Shown: positions 50,877 through 60,189 of the stretch, one piece after another
How positions within the stretch are numbered: the stretch's first letter is position 1
Layout of the letters: every line of letters begins with the position of its first letter
NCBI GenBank assembly: GCA_024688885.1
Contig: JAILDV010000046.1
Span: forward strand, 29,141-93,140
Length of the DNA: 64,000 bases
Direction: 5' to 3'
Source: Bacteroidaceae bacterium
GTDB lineage: Bacteria; Bacteroidota; Bacteroidia; Bacteroidales; Bacteroidaceae
Made by a program: the position numbers and the translations under genes
The notes under the pieces: generated by a model
Seen by the model: the letters and a program-made list of their open reading frames with translations, nothing else
The model's database searches: none
What the model was told of the DNA's origin: nothing

Positions 50877-51878
50877 TTATTTTTTAGTGTTTACGTAGTT
50901 TCTGATGATGTTGTCAAAATCTTCTTTCCCGTCAATAAACTCCACTTCAATAGGGATGACTTTTACGTTTTCAAGTCCATGCAGACGGGTTGCATCCTTT
51001 TCTGTGGTGAGGATAGTGCGTCCTGCTGCTCGTGTGCGAATGTTATTGATGTCATTCTTGGTGAAATGATGGTGGTCGGGGAAACTCATCACATCAAATT
51101 CTGGTACAATCTTTTGCAGATCATATATCATCTGCTCAGGTGAAGCGATGCCAGTGACGAGTAACGGATTTTTCCCGATTCCCTTCATGTCGTCTGGATA
51201 TGAGTAGGTGGAGAAGAATATCTTCTGCCAATTCTCAATGTTTAGAGAACGTTCAATGCCAGTTCTTTCTATGGGTGTTATGTCGCGTGGACATTTCGTG
51301 ACAATGACGATGTCAGCACGTTTTGTTCCCGACGAGGACTCGCGCAATCGTCCTGCTGGTAGTAGTTTGTCAAGATAGATGAGGCGATGATAATCCATGA
51401 GCAGGATATTGAGACCAGCCTTTACATAACGGTGCTGATAAGCATCATCCAAAATGACTACATCTGTAGACGGTTGTACCTCTTTCTTCATCAGTTTCTC
51501 GATGCCATGGCAGCGGTCTTTATCCACAGCCATGTGTATCTGTGGAAACTTGTGTTTCATTTGGTAAGGCTCATCACCGATGTCTGTCATGGATGTTGTT
51601 GGGGTGGCAAGTACATAGCCCTCCGATTGACGTTTGTATCCTCGACTGAGCACAGCGACTTGATACTTCTCCGACAGCAGTCGGATAAGGTACTCAGTGT
51701 GTGGTGTTTTACCTGTTCCGCCCACGGTGATGTTGCCAACGCAGATGACAGGCAGGGGGAAGGTCTTGGATTTGAGCATACCGACATCGAACATCAGGTT
51801 TCTGATGCTTACTACCAGTCCGTAGAGCCATGAGAGCGGCAGGAGCCAGTAGTTGATTTTGATGTGGTCGCCTTCCAT
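50877..51878 (-). CDS. lpxK: Tetraacyldisaccharide 4'-kinase
   Basis: 333 aa. LpxK phosphorylates the lipid A disaccharide at the inner membrane. Features: an N-terminal membrane-associated helix (LLPLSWLYGLVVSIRNLMFD), Walker A CVGNITVGGTGKTPHTEYL, SRGYKRQSEGYVLA, GDEPYQMKHKF and LDDAYQHRYVKAGLNILLMD. It abuts thiL. A lipid A kinase is expected in this Gram-negative organism. Confidence 0.96.
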   Translation of the reverse strand: MEGDHIKINYWLLPLSWLYGLVVSIRNLMFDVGMLKSKTFPLPVICVGNITVGGTGKTPHTEYLIRLLSEKYQVAVLSRGYKRQSEGYVLATPTTSMTDIGDEPYQMKHKFPQIHMAVDKDRCHGIEKLMKKEVQPSTDVVILDDAYQHRYVKAGLNILLMDYHRLIYLDKLLPAGRLRESSSGTKRADIVIVTKCPRDITPIERTGIERSLNIENWQKIFFSTYSYPDDMKGIGKNPLLVTGIASPEQMIYDLQKIVPEFDVMSFPDHHHFTKNDINNIRTRAAGRTILTTEKDATRLHGLENVKVIPIEVEFIDGKEDFDNIIRNYVNTKK

Positions 51879-51911
51879 TTTGGTTGAGGGTTTAGAGCTG
51901 AGGGTTTAGGC

Positions 51912-53102
51912 TTACTTCTTTCCAGCAATTCTTCCTGCTAAACTTTGATCTACTAAATAGTCATAGAACTCACAGGCGGCTAATAACCATGCTCCGGTGC
52001 CGAATGGTGCTTGCGACTTGGCATTGACAGTCTTGGTTGGGTCGGGCTTCTCGCCGATGGGTTGCACGTAGCCAATGCTGCCGTCAGGTTGGAGTGCCAC
52101 TTCGAACAGATATTTGTATGCCTTCTTGATGGTCTCTCTATATTGGTCAGGGTGGAGAATGCCGTTGTTCACGCCCCACAGAATACCGTACGTGAAGAAG
52201 GCGGTGCCGGAGGTCTCATAGCCTGGGGCATCGTCGGGACAGAGCATAGAGCGTGTCCAATGTCCTTCGGGCTGTTGGCATCGAGCAACTCCTTCAGCCA
52301 GTTTCTTGAAACGGTCAATATAAAACGGACGATATTTGCAATCCCGTGGCAGATCTTCCAGCACTTGTGCCAAGCCTGCGAGCACCCATCCGTCGCCTCG
52401 TGCCCAGAAGGATTTGCCGTCGTTGCAGGCGGTCTTTACCTTTGGATAGACGTACTTGGCGTCGCGATAATAGAGTTGTGCCTCGGTGTCAAAGAGCAGG
52501 CTGTCTGTCCACTTGAAACACTCATATTGTTTGTCGAGGAGTTTCTGGTCATGGGTGACGGTGTAGAGCTTCGAGAAGATGGGCAGACCCATGTAGAGGG
52601 CATCCGACCACCACCAATAGTCCTTTTCGGCTGTAGTTGCCTGATAACACATCACCTCCAATGCTCGCTCAATGCGTTCAGCGCGATGCTCTTGTTTGTA
52701 AAGGTCAATATAGACTTGGAAACAGATTTGCCAGTCGGCGAACAGCACATGATTCATGCCCTCGCCGTAGGTCTTGTACTGCCACTTGCTCTTGTCCGTC
52801 TGCGTAGCGCCCTGCCAATGATTGTATTCAGCCCATTCGAGTGCATAGTTGAGATATTCCTTCTTAGACGTGCGCTGATAAACCTTCTGATTCGCGGTGA
52901 AGTAGGCGGCATTGTCCCAGAAAGCGCGGCACTTGGGCGAGTTATGGCTCTGCCAATAATCGTTGACCTTCTGAATCATTTGTGTCACAGAAACGTCATG
53001 GGCAGGAGCCTTCATCTCAAACTGTCGGGAAGGAAGGTTTTGTGCTGTGGGTGTCTGTGCCAAAAGCACAAAGCCAAGCATGAGGGTTAATAACTTCTTC
53101 AT
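51912..53102 (-). CDS. GH105-family unsaturated rhamnogalacturonyl/glucuronyl hydrolase
   Basis: 396 aa. Signal peptide MKKLLTLMLGFVLLAQTPTAQ, so exported. An (alpha/alpha)6-barrel is suggested by the repeating W-rich helices: EYNHWQGATQTDK, YWWWSDALYMGLPIFSKLY (the catalytic Asp is expected in WSDALYMG), DGKSFWARGDGWVLAGLA, and ETSGTAFFTYGILWGVN. GH105 enzymes cleave the unsaturated uronyl end of pectin fragments. It lies 13 bp from the CCA-type gene upstream but is functionally distinct; a polysaccharide-degradation role fits this lineage. Confidence 0.88.
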   Translation of the reverse strand: MKKLLTLMLGFVLLAQTPTAQNLPSRQFEMKAPAHDVSVTQMIQKVNDYWQSHNSPKCRAFWDNAAYFTANQKVYQRTSKKEYLNYALEWAEYNHWQGATQTDKSKWQYKTYGEGMNHVLFADWQICFQVYIDLYKQEHRAERIERALEVMCYQATTAEKDYWWWSDALYMGLPIFSKLYTVTHDQKLLDKQYECFKWTDSLLFDTEAQLYYRDAKYVYPKVKTACNDGKSFWARGDGWVLAGLAQVLEDLPRDCKYRPFYIDRFKKLAEGVARCQQPEGHWTRSMLCPDDAPGYETSGTAFFTYGILWGVNNGILHPDQYRETIKKAYKYLFEVALQPDGSIGYVQPIGEKPDPTKTVNAKSQAPFGTGAWLLAACEFYDYLVDQSLAGRIAGKK

Positions 53103-53115
53103 ATATAAATAGGTG

Positions 53116-54627
53116 TTAGTTAGTGATCACATTCAGTCCGAGTTTCTTTGCCTCCTCGATAAGTAACTTCTCCGCTGGCTCGTATTCGTTGGGTATTTCC
53201 CCGTCGAGAATCGCATCTTTGATGGCCATCTTGAGAATGCCCACCTCCTTGCAGGGTCGCAAGCCAAACATCTCCATGATGTCTTCACCACTGATGGGTG
53301 GTTGGAAGTTGCGGATACGGTCTTTCTCTTCTATTTCCACCAGTTTGGTGCGTACGGTGATATAGTTATCGGCAAACTTCTTCTTCTTTAAATCATTCTT
53401 TGACGTGATGTCTGCCGTACAGAGCAGCATCAAATCGTCAATGTCATCTCCTGCATCGAAAAGCAGTCTTCTCACTGCGCTGTCCGTCACCTCGGAATCG
53501 GCAATGGCGATGGGTCGCATATGCATCTGCACCAGTTTCTGCACGAACTTCATCTTTTCGTTCATGGGCAGTTTCATGCGTCGGAAGATACTTGGTATCA
53601 TTTTCTCGCCGATGTCATTGTGGTTGTGAAAAGTCCAACCTTGAATGGGATCAAAGCGCTTGGACTTGGGTTTGCCGATGTCGTGTAGCAGTGCTGCCCA
53701 ACGAAGCCAAAGGACGTGGTCTTTCGGTGAATCCCAATTCCCGTTCCCTTCTGATATGTCTGCAGGGTTGGTTGTGGCTTTTGCTACATTGTCAAGCACC
53801 TCCAGTGTGTGATAGAAATTGTCCTTGTGTGCTTTACCGTCTTTCGTCTCCACACCTTGCAGCAATGCCAGTTCCGGGAATATTAGCGGTAGCAGCCCAC
53901 AGCGCTCTAATTCAACGAATCCCTTGGATGGGGCGGGGGAGAGAAGTATCTTGTTCAGTTCCTCTGCAATACGTTCTGCTGAGATGATTTTGATGCGTTC
54001 CTTGTTGCGGCTTAGAGCCTCAAACGTGTCTTCTTCGATTTGAAAATTCAACTGCGTGGCAAAACGGATGCAACGCATCATCCGCAAAGGGTCATCGCTG
54101 AACGTGATGTCAGGGTCGAGTGGGGTGGCGATAGTCTTGTCTTCCATGTCTGCCAGCCCATCGAAAGGATCAACCAACTCACCAAATCGGTCTTTGTTCA
54201 GACAGAGCGCCATGGCGTTGATGGTGAAATCGCGACGGTTCTGGTCTTCTTCCAATGTGCCGTCTTCCGTTACAGGCTTCCGCGAATTGCGGTCATAACT
54301 TTCTTTTCTTGCCCCTACAAACTCAATCTCCAAACTCTTATGCTTCAATTGTGCCGTTCCAAAGTTCTTGTAGATGGCGATATGTGCTTTCTTGCCTAAT
54401 TTGTGACGTAGTGCTTCAGCCAGCGCAATGCCGGGTCGTTTTGTCTGTTTCGTTTCATCCACCACCACGATGTCAATATCGCTTGAAGGACGCTCCAAAT
54501 AGAGATCTCTTACCCATCCTCCGATTACATAACAATCCAACCTCAACTCTTCTGCCGTGTCCGAGATGAGACGGAAGAATGGGTGATCGAGTTGTTTGAG
54601 TATGTCTTCGTGGGTGAGTATCTTCAT
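53116..54627 (-). CDS. cca: CCA tRNA nucleotidyltransferase/polynucleotide adenylyltransferase with HD domain
   Basis: 503 aa from the ATG at 54625-54627; a longer frame reaches into the upstream promoter. The N-terminal nucleotidyltransferase core has CYVIGGWVRDLYLERPSSDID (metal-binding DxD), then RRDFTINAMAL and SDDPLRMMRCIRFATQL (RNA binding). The C-terminal half has an HD domain (LRWAALLHDIGKPKS). Such proteins add CCA to tRNAs, or poly(A) tails; HD-containing bacterial enzymes are more often CCA-adding. Cytoplasmic. Confidence 0.9.
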   Translation of the reverse strand: MKILTHEDILKQLDHPFFRLISDTAEELRLDCYVIGGWVRDLYLERPSSDIDIVVVDETKQTKRPGIALAEALRHKLGKKAHIAIYKNFGTAQLKHKSLEIEFVGARKESYDRNSRKPVTEDGTLEEDQNRRDFTINAMALCLNKDRFGELVDPFDGLADMEDKTIATPLDPDITFSDDPLRMMRCIRFATQLNFQIEEDTFEALSRNKERIKIISAERIAEELNKILLSPAPSKGFVELERCGLLPLIFPELALLQGVETKDGKAHKDNFYHTLEVLDNVAKATTNPADISEGNGNWDSPKDHVLWLRWAALLHDIGKPKSKRFDPIQGWTFHNHNDIGEKMIPSIFRRMKLPMNEKMKFVQKLVQMHMRPIAIADSEVTDSAVRRLLFDAGDDIDDLMLLCTADITSKNDLKKKKFADNYITVRTKLVEIEEKDRIRNFQPPISGEDIMEMFGLRPCKEVGILKMAIKDAILDGEIPNEYEPAEKLLIEEAKKLGLNVITN

Positions 54628-54650
54628 TGATGATTCTTTTTCTGATAGTG

Positions 54651-54658
54651 CAAAGTTA
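54651..54658 (-). promoter_or_regulatory. -7 box for cca
   Basis: Minus-strand TAACTTTG 23 bp upstream of the ATG supports the shorter start. Confidence 0.5.
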
Positions 54659-54766
54659 GAGAAAAATGAGAAAAAAGGAACTAAAGTCGTTGTCTTTTTT
54701 GAAAATTTGGCAGGAAACAAGAGAGAAAATGACCGAAAAGGATGTCAGTTTCTCATATTTTCTTCG

Positions 54767-54774
54767 TAACTTTG
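54767..54774 (+). promoter_or_regulatory. -7 box for the lipoprotein gene at 54803
   Basis: TAACTTTG, 28 bp before the ATG; -33 not clear. Confidence 0.45.
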
Positions 54775-54802
54775 CAAGCAGAATCCTAAACTTATAACCG
54801 AA

Positions 54803-55348
54803 ATGACAAGAAACATCTTCTTATTGCTGGCAGTGCTCCTTTTGTTGGCATGTCAAGAAAGGAAAACCGATAGAGCCGAGGAGTTTCGCGAGGCCATCCA
54901 TCTAAAAGATTCCACGGAACTTGCTCAAGCTCAAATGGAACTGACAAAACTTGATAGCATCATCACCTTCTCTACACTGAATGTGGAGGATGTGAAGCGG
55001 CATTTTGTGTTTGAGAAGCAGGAGAAGTATCAAACCATGGGCTATTGGGTGTTGCCTGCTTACAAAGGGAGCAAGGAACGCTTCACGTTCTTCCCGGAAG
55101 TGGAGGAAAGTGGTAAGATGTTGCTTGTCAACATTGATGGGAAACGACGCTACACGTTCACAGAAGTGAATCTTGACAGTGCAGACTATCAGTCTCTCCT
55201 ACCGACAGGACTTTCCACTCGGCAGCTCGATGATGTTCATCGCTGCTACATCTTCGCTAAGGCTATGCATGACCTCGACATCGCTCGTAAGAGTCGTGAG
55301 AAGACACTTACGAAGATACGGTTCTATGAGCGGAAGATGAAAAAGTGA
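54803..55348 (+). CDS. Hypothetical lipoprotein
   Basis: 181 aa, family not recognised. Lipobox LLACQ places the acylated Cys at residue 17. Helical segments (RAEEFREAIHLKDSTELAQAQ) precede a beta-rich core (RHFVFEKQEKYQTMGYWVLPAYKGS, MLLVNIDGKRRYTFTEVNL) and a very basic C-terminus (KSREKTLTKIRFYERKMKK). It resembles small Bacteroidetes cell-envelope lipoproteins with a coiled/basic tail. Its terminator at 55354-55385 is shared with the convergent tsf gene. Confidence 0.75.
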   Translation: MTRNIFLLLAVLLLLACQERKTDRAEEFREAIHLKDSTELAQAQMELTKLDSIITFSTLNVEDVKRHFVFEKQEKYQTMGYWVLPAYKGSKERFTFFPEVEESGKMLLVNIDGKRRYTFTEVNLDSADYQSLLPTGLSTRQLDDVHRCYIFAKAMHDLDIARKSREKTLTKIRFYERKMKK

Positions 55349-55353
55349 AATGA

Positions 55354-55385
55354 AGCGGGATGCACTCGAATGAATGCATCCCGCT
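55354..55385. terminator. Bidirectional terminator between the lipoprotein gene and tsf
   Basis: AGCGGGATGCA (55354-55364) pairs with TGCATCCCGCT (55375-55385), followed on the plus strand by TTTAT. Converging genes end on both sides. Confidence 0.8.
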
Positions 55386-55407
55386 TTTATTGATAGTGCG
55401 AATCTTA

Positions 55408-56400
55408 TTACTCTGCACGGAGAGTGAAACGCTTGAAGTCTGTAACAGTGAGGTCTTTGTCGATGCTCTTGAGATACTGAGCAACAGAAACCTTGTTGTC
55501 GTCGATGTAAGCCTGCTCGAGGAGGCAGTTCTCCTTGTAGAACTTAGCGACCATACCCTTGGCGATGTTCTCGATCATCTGCTCCTTCAGGTTAGCTTCC
55601 GCTTCCTTGGCAACGGTAGCCTTGATTTCACGAGCCTTAGCAGCCTCTTCTGGAGTGATCCAACCCTTAGTGGTGTTAGATTCGATGTGATCCTCAGAGT
55701 CAACGTGTGCAGGGTTGATGCCAGCCTTCTTCAGTGCGTTCTCAACAGCCTTGCCAATCTGGTTCTGCTTAGCCTTGTCAACGGCGTTGCGAGTTTCAGC
55801 ATCCTTCACGTCCTGTGGAACAGAATCAGCGTCGAGAGCGATAGGAGACATAGCTGCAACCTGCATGGCTACACCCTTACCAGCCTCTTCGAAGCCCTTC
55901 TTGTTCAGCACTACGAGAGCGCAGAGGAAGTTCTGGTTCATGTGGTTGTAAGCAACGATGTCCTCGCCTTCCACATAGTTGAAGCCGTCGAGCTCCATCT
56001 TCTCGCCAGTCACACCTGAACGGTTGGTGATAGCGTCCTTGATGTTCTCGCCATCGATGGTGAGGTTGTTCACCTCGTCCATGCTCTTGCACTTGTTAGC
56101 CACAATAGCGTCGATGATCTTGGTAGCGAGTGCCACGAAGTCAGCATTCTTAGCTACGAAATCAGTCTCGCACTTCAGTGCAATCATAGCACCGTAGTTG
56201 CCATCTACCTTTGCAAGTACGCAACCCTCTGCTGCATCGCGGTCAGAACGCTTAGCGGCAACGAGCTGACCCTTCTTGCGAAGGATTTCCATAGCAGCCT
56301 CCATGTCACCGTTGGCCTCAGTGAGAGCCTTCTTACAGTCCATGAGACCTGCCTGAGTCTTCTTGCGAAGCTCGTTGATTTCCTGTATGGTAATTGCCAT
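55408..56400 (-). CDS. tsf: Elongation factor Ts
   Basis: 330 aa. EF-Ts reloads EF-Tu with GTP. Starts with ITIQEINELRKKTQAGLMDC and contains the TDFVAKN motif that contacts EF-Tu (LKCETDFVAKNADFVALA); the C-terminal half holds the Coiled/GLY..VNA-type second core (VEKAKQNQIGKAVENALKKA and EQMIENIAKGMVAKF). Longer than the E. coli protein, as usual in this phylum. It follows rpsB by 37 bp. Confidence 0.96.
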   Translation of the reverse strand: MAITIQEINELRKKTQAGLMDCKKALTEANGDMEAAMEILRKKGQLVAAKRSDRDAAEGCVLAKVDGNYGAMIALKCETDFVAKNADFVALATKIIDAIVANKCKSMDEVNNLTIDGENIKDAITNRSGVTGEKMELDGFNYVEGEDIVAYNHMNQNFLCALVVLNKKGFEEAGKGVAMQVAAMSPIALDADSVPQDVKDAETRNAVDKAKQNQIGKAVENALKKAGINPAHVDSEDHIESNTTKGWITPEEAAKAREIKATVAKEAEANLKEQMIENIAKGMVAKFYKENCLLEQAYIDDNKVSVAQYLKSIDKDLTVTDFKRFTLRAE

Positions 56401-56437
56401 AATAATTTACGATATTAAAATTACAATTTACTGTTTA

Positions 56438-57253
56438 TTATTCAGCTGCTGGAGCTTCAGCCTCTTCAGCTGGTGCTTCTTCAGCAACTTCCTCTTCTTC
56501 TGCTTCTACTGCAGGAACCTTGCCTTCCTTCTTCTCAGCATTAGCTTCCTGATCAGCCTTCTCCACCTTGCGCTCCTCAAGACCTTCGTTTATGGCACCG
56601 CATACAACGCTGAGGATGAGTTCGATAGACTTAGCTGCATCGTCGTTTGCTGGGATAACGAAGTCAACGTCGCGTGGGTCAGAGTTGGTGTCGACGATAG
56701 CGAACACTGGGATGCCCAGACGGTTTGCCTCGCTCACTGCGATGTGCTCCTTCATCACGTCAACCACGAAGAGGGCTGAAGGAAGACGAGTCAGGTCTGC
56801 GATAGAACCGAGGTTCTTCTCCAACTTGGCGCGCTTACGGCGAATCTGGAGGTTCTCACGCTTAGAAAGCTTATCGTATGTACCGTCGCTCAAGAGCTTG
56901 TCGATGTTAGCCATCTTCTTCACAGCCTTACGGATGGTTGGGAAGTTGGTCAACATACCTCCTGGCCAGCGCTCAGTCACGTAAGGCATGCCTACTGACT
57001 GTGCCTTCTCTGCGATAATTTCCTGTGCCTGCTTCTTAGTGCCGACGAAAAGGATGCGCTTGCCACTCTTTGCCACCTGCTTGAGTGCATCAGCAGCCTG
57101 ATCGAGCTTTGCGACTGTCTTGTGAAGGTCGATGATGTGAATGCCATTGCGCTCCATGAAGATGTAAGGAGCCATAGCGGGGTTCCACTTACGCTTGAGG
57201 TGACCGAAGTGTGCACCTGCTGCGAGAAGAGAATCAAAATCTGTTCTTGCCAT
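56438..57253 (-). CDS. rpsB: 30S ribosomal protein S2
   Basis: 271 aa. Identified by AAGAHFGHLKRKWNPAMAPYIF, VGTKKQAQEIIAEKA, TERWPGGMLTNFPTI and FAIVDTNSDPRDVDFVIPANDD. About 35 C-terminal residues are almost purely Ala/Glu (VAEEAPAEEAEAPAAE), a tail typical of Bacteroidetes S2. Preceded by a 168 bp gap after rpsI, in the operon rplM-rpsI-rpsB-tsf. Confidence 0.97.
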   Translation of the reverse strand: MARTDFDSLLAAGAHFGHLKRKWNPAMAPYIFMERNGIHIIDLHKTVAKLDQAADALKQVAKSGKRILFVGTKKQAQEIIAEKAQSVGMPYVTERWPGGMLTNFPTIRKAVKKMANIDKLLSDGTYDKLSKRENLQIRRKRAKLEKNLGSIADLTRLPSALFVVDVMKEHIAVSEANRLGIPVFAIVDTNSDPRDVDFVIPANDDAAKSIELILSVVCGAINEGLEERKVEKADQEANAEKKEGKVPAVEAEEEEVAEEAPAEEAEAPAAE

Positions 57254-57421
57254 AATTGTTTTGTTTGTTTACTTTCTTTTTGAGTTAATGTTTGTTTAAC
57301 CAACCCGCAGGTCGCCCTTTGTGTGAGAGAGCCTGCAAGTTTAGATACTAAACGATGATATGATATGCTGGTTGACCAGTTTTCCCAAGTAATCCTGGTT
57401 CCTCTGGTCTTCCCAGTAATA

Positions 57422-57814
57422 TTAACGCTTAGAGAACTGGAAGCGACGGCGTGCCTTTGGCTGACCTGGCTTCTTACGTTCAACAGCACGTGCATCACGT
57501 GTGATGAAGCCTTCAGCGCGGAGTGCCTTCTTGTCTTCTTCGTTGATTTTCACAAGTGCACGGGCGATAGCGAGGCGAAGTGCCTGACTCTGGCCAGTGT
57601 AACCGCCACCTGTGAGGTTAGCCTTGATGTCATACTTCTCAACAACGCCGAGGAGGTTGAGGGGCTGCTTCACAACGAACTGAATCAGTTCTGATGGGAA
57701 ATAATCAGCAAGTTCACGCTTGTTGATGGTGATTTTACCAGTACCTTCTGTAAGGTACACGCGGGCAACGGCGCTCTTACGGCGACCAATTGCGTGGATA
57801 TATTCTACTGCCAT
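57422..57814 (-). CDS. rpsI: 30S ribosomal protein S9
   Basis: 130 aa. Sequence features: IHAIGRRKSAVARVYLTEG, LTGGGYTGQSQALRLAIARAL and the basic C-terminus RRFQFSKR. It is 11 bp downstream of rplM, as in most bacteria. Confidence 0.97.
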   Translation of the reverse strand: MAVEYIHAIGRRKSAVARVYLTEGTGKITINKRELADYFPSELIQFVVKQPLNLLGVVEKYDIKANLTGGGYTGQSQALRLAIARALVKINEEDKKALRAEGFITRDARAVERKKPGQPKARRRFQFSKR

Positions 57815-57825
57815 ATACCTTATGC

Positions 57826-58287
57826 TTATTTGAGGGTGTTAATATCAAGTGTTACTGGCTTCTGAGCCTGCTTGTCGTGCTCAGCGCCTTCGAAAATGTA
57901 GAGGTTCTTCAGAACTTTTCTACCCAGGATGCCCTTTGGAAGCATGCCCTTCACAGCGTGACGGAGCACTTTCTCATATCCGTTTGGACGCTTCACCATC
58001 TCAGCATAAGTTGCCTTGTGCTGACCGCTTGGATAACCAGAGAAAGTGATGTACACCTTCTGAGACTCCTTGGCACCAGTAACCTTAATCTGGTTGGCAT
58101 TGATAACGATTACATTGTCACCACAGTCCATGTTGGGTGTGAAGACGGGTTTGTACTTACCGCGAAGTACCTGTGCTACTTTGGATGCAAAACGACCAAG
58201 AGTCTGTCCTGCAGCATCCACTACCACCCACTTCTTTTCTGCTGCTTCAGGGGTGATGTAGCTTGTCTTGAAACTGTTTGATTGCAT
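57826..58287 (-). CDS. rplM: 50S ribosomal protein L13
   Basis: 153 aa. Shows KKWVVVDAAGQTLGRFASKVAQ, YKPVFTPNMDCGDNVIVINA and the C-terminal VKGMLPKGILGRKVLKNLY. First gene of the rplM-rpsI-rpsB-tsf unit. A promoter at 58483-58512 gives a leader of about 190 nt before its ATG. Confidence 0.97.
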   Translation of the reverse strand: MQSNSFKTSYITPEAAEKKWVVVDAAGQTLGRFASKVAQVLRGKYKPVFTPNMDCGDNVIVINANQIKVTGAKESQKVYITFSGYPSGQHKATYAEMVKRPNGYEKVLRHAVKGMLPKGILGRKVLKNLYIFEGAEHDKQAQKPVTLDINTLK

Positions 58288-58482
58288 TTAACCTTTTGGT
58301 TTTAATAATTAATAATGTGTGTTCGCTGCCAGCTCGACGTTACCGTGCGACTGACGTACTGTGCCCATCGGTTTCCCTTTGGGTTTTCTGCGTTTCACGG
58401 ACCGCATTCCCACCAATGTGAAAGATGCTATCCACACAGAGCACGAGGCGACTTTCGCCACCTCTCGATATAAATCGGCTTG
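58288..58482 (-). promoter_or_regulatory. Possible rplM 5' leader
   Basis: About 190 nt between promoter and rplM with several short hairpins (for example GGCGA/TCGCC around 58447-58459 and CCCTTTGGG near 58377). In other bacteria L13 mRNA leaders bind ribosomal protein; whether this one does is unknown. Confidence 0.35.
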
Positions 58483-58512
58483 CAAAGGTACGACTTTTTA
58501 CAAAAGTGGCAA
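58483..58512 (-). promoter_or_regulatory. Promoter of the rplM operon
   Basis: Minus-strand -33 TTG (58510-58512), 19 bp spacer, -7 TACCTTTG (58483-58490). Confidence 0.75.
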
Positions 58513-58528
58513 TCATTTTCTTTGTTTT

Positions 58529-58560
58529 TTTGACACTTTTTGAAGATTTCTTTACCTTTG
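58529..58560 (+). promoter_or_regulatory. Promoter of the radical SAM gene
   Basis: -33 TTTG (58529-58532), 20 bp spacer, -7 TACCTTTG (58553-58560), placing transcription just upstream of the ATG at 58586 and excluding an in-frame start at 58571. Confidence 0.7.
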
Positions 58561-58585
58561 TGCCTGAAAAGTGCGTGTTTGTACA

Positions 58586-59509
58586 ATGGGATTATACAAT
58601 GAATATGGAATTTGGCTGAAAGAGCAGCTGGGTGTGAAGGTGCAGAAAATCTCCCTCAATGCTGGCTTCACCTGCCCCAATCGTGATGGAAGGGTGGGCA
58701 CGGGAGGCTGCACCTATTGCAACAACCAGACGTTCAACCCTGACTACTGCGTCACCACCAAGTCCATCACCCAACAGTTGGAGGAGGGTAAGCAATTCTT
58801 CTCTCGCAAATATCCCGACATGAAGTACCTCGCTTACTTTCAGGCATACACCAACACCTACGATTCCCTCCAAAATCTCAAAGCCAAATACGAAGAAGCC
58901 CTCTCCGTCCCCGATGTGATAGGCCTCGTCATAGGCACTCGTCCCGACTGTATGCCCAACGATCTCCTCGATTATCTTGCCGACCTCAATTATCGCACTT
59001 TCCTCATCGTCGAATACGGCATCGAGTCCATCTATGACGCGACGTTGTCGCGTATCAACCGTGGTCACACCCATGCCCAAACTGTCGATGCCGTCACTCG
59101 CACTGCTGCTTGTGGCATTCGCACAGGTGCCCATCTCATTCTTGGACTCCCAGGAGAGAGTAGGGAAGCTATCCTTGCAGAAGCTGGCATTCTTTCCGCT
59201 CTTCCCTTCACCACGCTCAAGCTCCATCAGCTCCAACTCATCAAGGACACCCGAATGGCGCAAGAGTTTGCGGAGCAACCTTCCGACTTCCATCTCTTCA
59301 CTCCCGACGAATATATTGACCTTGTCATTGATTTCATAGAACGCTTGCGTTCAGACCTTATTCTCGAACGCTTTGTTTCCCAATCTCCTTCCAGTCTTCT
59401 TGCCCTTCCCGGATGGGGCTTGAAAAACCACGAATTTGTGGACCGCCTTCGTGCTCGTATGCAAACAAGAAATGCCCATCAAGGGCGCCTTTGCCTTTCT
59501 TCAGCATAG
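58586..59509 (+). CDS. Radical SAM protein, TIGR01212/YhcC-like
   Basis: 307 aa from the ATG at 58586. The Fe-S cluster Cys residues lie in a CPNRDG..GTGGCTYCNN arrangement (residues about 26-43), matching the CxxxC-xxC-like signature of the family. Other blocks: VIGTRPDC, LIVEYGIESIYDATLSRINRGHT, GIRTGAHLILGLPGES, TLKLHQLQLIKDT. YhcC proteins are SAM radical enzymes of unresolved role, often near translation genes, as here beside the rplM operon. Confidence 0.92.
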   Translation: MGLYNEYGIWLKEQLGVKVQKISLNAGFTCPNRDGRVGTGGCTYCNNQTFNPDYCVTTKSITQQLEEGKQFFSRKYPDMKYLAYFQAYTNTYDSLQNLKAKYEEALSVPDVIGLVIGTRPDCMPNDLLDYLADLNYRTFLIVEYGIESIYDATLSRINRGHTHAQTVDAVTRTAACGIRTGAHLILGLPGESREAILAEAGILSALPFTTLKLHQLQLIKDTRMAQEFAEQPSDFHLFTPDEYIDLVIDFIERLRSDLILERFVSQSPSSLLALPGWGLKNHEFVDRLRARMQTRNAHQGRLCLSSA

Positions 59510-59588
59510 CCCTTCTCTCCTTCCTCATGCTTCCCGTTGAAGACTTGCATACTGCGGTCTTCCCGCAGTTCTTTCCTCGCAGCTTTTT

Positions 59589-60182
59589 TCACTCCCTCCT
59601 CCTCTCCAACTTCCTCACAAACTCCACCTCATATCCCAACTTCCTCATCACCTCGCTAATCGCATCCTCTGCATATCTCTCCGCTTTCCGTTTGTTGCTG
59701 GGCGTGTCAAAGCGCTTCTTGATTTGCCCCTCCACCTTCCTCTTCATCGCATTCGTGTTCGGCAAATGCTCTGCCCAATAATTCCCGTCGTCCGACAGGA
59801 ACGACGTGCTTTGTGTGGTCGCCACATACTCCACATCGGGCAGCTTCACATATATCGTCTTTGTCGAATCCACTGCCTCATATTCCACCTTGTCGAGGTC
59901 AATCTTATAACTGCACTTCTGCGTCATTGTCTGCACACACGAATGCTCCTCATCAGGCATGATGAAATTCCGTTCTGTCGCACGCTGCAGAGTGAAATCC
60001 TCCATCATCGCACTGCACACATAAATCTCCCCTCGTGGACGTATCTCCTCAATACTCGCCATCGTCTCCTCCATCGGAATCTCCTCCACACCCCTCTGCA
60101 CACACCGCCTGATAAGCACTGCACACACAATGCCCACCACCACAACAACACATGCCACTATAATCCAACCTCTATTCTTCAT
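59589..60182 (-). CDS. DUF4230 family membrane protein
   Basis: 197 aa from the ATG at 60180-60182. Residues 4-28 form an N-terminal membrane segment (GWIIVACVVVVVGIVCAVL), then a mostly beta domain (ASIEEIRPRGEIYVCSAMMEDF, YKIDLDKVEYEAVDSTKTIYVKLP) and a basic helix-rich C-terminus (KRKAERYAEDAISEVMRKLGYEVEF). Fits DUF4230, seen in tandem with a paralogous lipoprotein in Bacteroidetes; the next gene is such a paralogue, 7 bp away. Function unknown. Confidence 0.85.
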   Translation of the reverse strand: MKNRGWIIVACVVVVVGIVCAVLIRRCVQRGVEEIPMEETMASIEEIRPRGEIYVCSAMMEDFTLQRATERNFIMPDEEHSCVQTMTQKCSYKIDLDKVEYEAVDSTKTIYVKLPDVEYVATTQSTSFLSDDGNYWAEHLPNTNAMKRKVEGQIKKRFDTPSNKRKAERYAEDAISEVMRKLGYEVEFVRKLERRRE

Positions 60183-60189
60183 TGCTCTC

